The notes under the pieces: generated by a model | Told to the model about the DNA's origin: nothing | The model's input: only the letters and a program-made list of their open reading frames with translations | Databases searched by the model: none | In this document: piece after piece, positions 14,821-16,360 of the stretch | Layout: every line of letters starts with the position of its first letter | How positions within the stretch are numbered: the stretch's first letter is position 1 | Translations under genes and position numbers: made by a program | Source of the DNA: Phycisphaerae bacterium | Lineage (GTDB): Bacteria > Planctomycetota > Phycisphaerae > UBA1845 > UTPLA1 | DNA: 16,360 nt | Reading direction: 5' to 3' | NCBI GenBank assembly: GCA_029259995.1 | Contig: JAJDEC010000325.1 | Coordinates: 1 to 16,360 of the forward strand

Positions 14821-16359
14821 TTATCCCGTGCTCTGCATGGCGGCGGCGATGCCGTTGATGCTGGCAAAAAGGACGGGCCGGAGCGATGTCTTCTCGGCAT
14901 CGTCGGCGGCATGAAATCGGCGGAGCAGCTCGACCTGGAGAAGATGCAGGATGTCGGTCGCGCCGTTGCGCTCGTGTATCGACCTTTGGATGACAGGGTT
15001 GTTGTCCAGCAATTCGCGCTGGCCGGTGATTCTGAGGATCGCGGATCGCGCGAGGTCGAATTCCGACGCGATTCGGTCAAAATGGGAGTTTCCGGCGAGA
15101 TCGTCGTAGCACATTGCGATGACAAGGCGGGCGCGCGCCATTTCCTGTTGCGCGTTGTCGATCAGCGTGCGGAAGAATTCCCAGTCCTGGAGCCATCGCG
15201 TCATGGTTGTGAGGCCGGCGTCCGATTCACTCAGGGCTTCGTTCAGGGCCGTACCGATGCCGTACCATCCGGGGACATTGAATCGCATTTGCGTCCAGGC
15301 GAAGACCCAGGGGATTGCCCGCAGGTTGTCGAAATGGACTTCGCCGGACGATCGTGAAACGGGTCGGGACGCGATGGGCAGGCCGCTGATCTGGGCGATC
15401 GGTGATGCCTCGGAATACCACTGCCAGAAACTCGGATCATCGATGAGTTGGCGATACGTCTCCATGGATCGTTCTGCGAGTCGTGTCAACAGTGCCTCAT
15501 CGGACTGGGGGCGGACTTTCGGCTGCGTTGCGGCTTCGGCTTCGGCGACGATCATGGCGCTGGTCAACTGCTCCAGGTGCCGATGCGCGATGTCAGGCAG
15601 CGCATAGCGGAACGAGATGACTTCTCCCTGCTCGGTCATCCGGATGCGACCACTTCGGCTTTCGGGAGGCGTCGCCAGGATGGCGCGATTCGATCGGCCG
15701 CCACCGCGGCCGACAGTGCCGCCGCGTCCGTGAAAGAAGCGAAAGTGCACGCCGTTCTTGCGGCACACGCCGGCAAGTTGTGACTGGGCCTGTTGCAGGA
15801 GCCAGCCGGACATGAGATAGCCGCCATCCTTATTGCTGTCGGAATAGCCGAGCATGATTTCCTGGAAGTGCCCGCGCGACTCGACGAAGGCGCGATAGGC
15901 CGGATTGGAGAGCATGGCCTGCAGCAACTCGGGTGCTCGTGCGAGATCGTCGATCGTCTCGAACAGGGGCACGATGTCAATTGACGGGCAATGCGCCATT
16001 CGAAGCAACCAGAGCACTTCAAGCACGTCGCTCACGCCATTGGTCATGCTGATGACGTAGCTGCCGATTGCGCGCTCGTCGTGCTGTTGTGACTGGCGAA
16101 TCACGTTCAGGCATTCGAGGACCTGTTTGGAAATTGCCGAGCAACGATCGGAATCGATGGGGGGGAATCTGCTCTCGTCGATGGCCCGCGTCAGGACGTC
16201 AACTCGTTCGTGCTCGGGTCGATCCGAATAGTCCGGGCACAGATTGGCGACAGAAAGCAATTCGGCGACAACCTGTTCGTGTACGGCGCTGAGCTGTCGA
16301 ATGTCCATCGTGGCGAGATGGAAGCCGAAGACCCTGGCCTGAATCAGAACATCTGACAC
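14821..16359 (-). CDS. ppc: Phosphoenolpyruvate carboxylase (C-terminal part, truncated by window edge)
   Basis: The 512 visible residues correspond to about the last 58% of PEPC (E. coli 883 residues); the N-terminus with the first catalytic histidine lies beyond the window. The enzyme adds bicarbonate to phosphoenolpyruvate, giving oxaloacetate to refill the TCA cycle. Visible motifs are FGFHLATMDIRQ near the left end, SYVISMTNGVSDVLEV, VPLFETIDDL, GYSDSNKDGGYL with the lysine matching E. coli K546, and FHGRGGTVGRGGG holding the glycine-rich loop and catalytic arginines. Further on are TEQGEVISFRY, LRAIPWVFAWTQMRFNVPGW and the family C-terminus, here INGIAAAMQSTG. The last four residues QSTG replace E. 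coli RNTG; QNTG-type ends are normal in the family. The frame is intact and the stop is TAA. Confidence 0.95.
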   Translation of the reverse strand: MSDVLIQARVFGFHLATMDIRQLSAVHEQVVAELLSVANLCPDYSDRPEHERVDVLTRAIDESRFPPIDSDRCSAISKQVLECLNVIRQSQQHDERAIGSYVISMTNGVSDVLEVLWLLRMAHCPSIDIVPLFETIDDLARAPELLQAMLSNPAYRAFVESRGHFQEIMLGYSDSNKDGGYLMSGWLLQQAQSQLAGVCRKNGVHFRFFHGRGGTVGRGGGRSNRAILATPPESRSGRIRMTEQGEVISFRYALPDIAHRHLEQLTSAMIVAEAEAATQPKVRPQSDEALLTRLAERSMETYRQLIDDPSFWQWYSEASPIAQISGLPIASRPVSRSSGEVHFDNLRAIPWVFAWTQMRFNVPGWYGIGTALNEALSESDAGLTTMTRWLQDWEFFRTLIDNAQQEMARARLVIAMCYDDLAGNSHFDRIASEFDLARSAILRITGQRELLDNNPVIQRSIHERNGATDILHLLQVELLRRFHAADDAEKTSLRPVLFASINGIAAAMQSTG

Positions 16360-16360
16360 T

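Noticed and set aside
14821..14835. ppc C-terminus QSTG as a sign of a damaged active site
   Set aside because: PEPC proteins from many organisms end in QNTG or RNTG, so QSTG is a mild variant, and the rest of the frame is intact.

Overview
The window looks like ordinary chromosome of a moderately GC-rich bacterium, most plausibly a planctomycete (perhaps of the Phycisphaerae type). This assignment is an inference. It rests on three different proteins carrying the CxxCGYxLxG...CPECG zinc ribbon that is abundant in that phylum, and on a secreted multidomain nuclease ending in thrombospondin-3/dockerin-like calcium repeats. No rRNA, tRNA, CRISPR array, prophage or transposase gene is visible.

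Layout, left to right. 1-392 (-): 5'-terminal part of a TerC-family membrane protein. 558-1397 (-): six-helix membrane protein with two C-terminal zinc ribbons. 1653-2144 (+): DUF1569/DinB-fold protein. 2157-2327: a near-palindromic, MITE-like element filling the convergent gap. 2369-2830 (-) and 2901-3401 (-): two more small zinc-ribbon proteins. 3491-4897 (-) and 4948-6882 (-): selA and selB, the selenocysteine synthase and selenocysteine-specific elongation factor. 7091-10162 (+): a 1023-residue exported endonuclease I-family protein. 10284-11735 (+): class I DNA photolyase. 11761-14697 (-): exported TPR protein. 14821-16359 (-): C-terminal part of phosphoenolpyruvate carboxylase, which continues past the window.

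The clear functional unit is selB-selA: SelA converts seryl-tRNA(Sec) to selenocysteinyl-tRNA(Sec), and SelB delivers it to the ribosome at recoded UGA codons. The genome should therefore contain selC, selD and at least one selenoprotein, none of which is visible here. The two small zinc-ribbon genes lie downstream of selA on the same strand with gaps of 89 and 70 nt and may share its transcript. The other genes look like independent units: stress/repair (photolyase), anaplerotic carbon fixation (ppc), extracellular nucleic-acid degradation, and an unassigned periplasmic TPR protein.

The least ordinary items are the ~168-nt imperfect palindrome between convergent genes, the cluster of three zinc-ribbon proteins (one with an apparent duplicated motif flanking the ribbon), and the unusual architecture of the nuclease. 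I found no convincing new multi-gene system.
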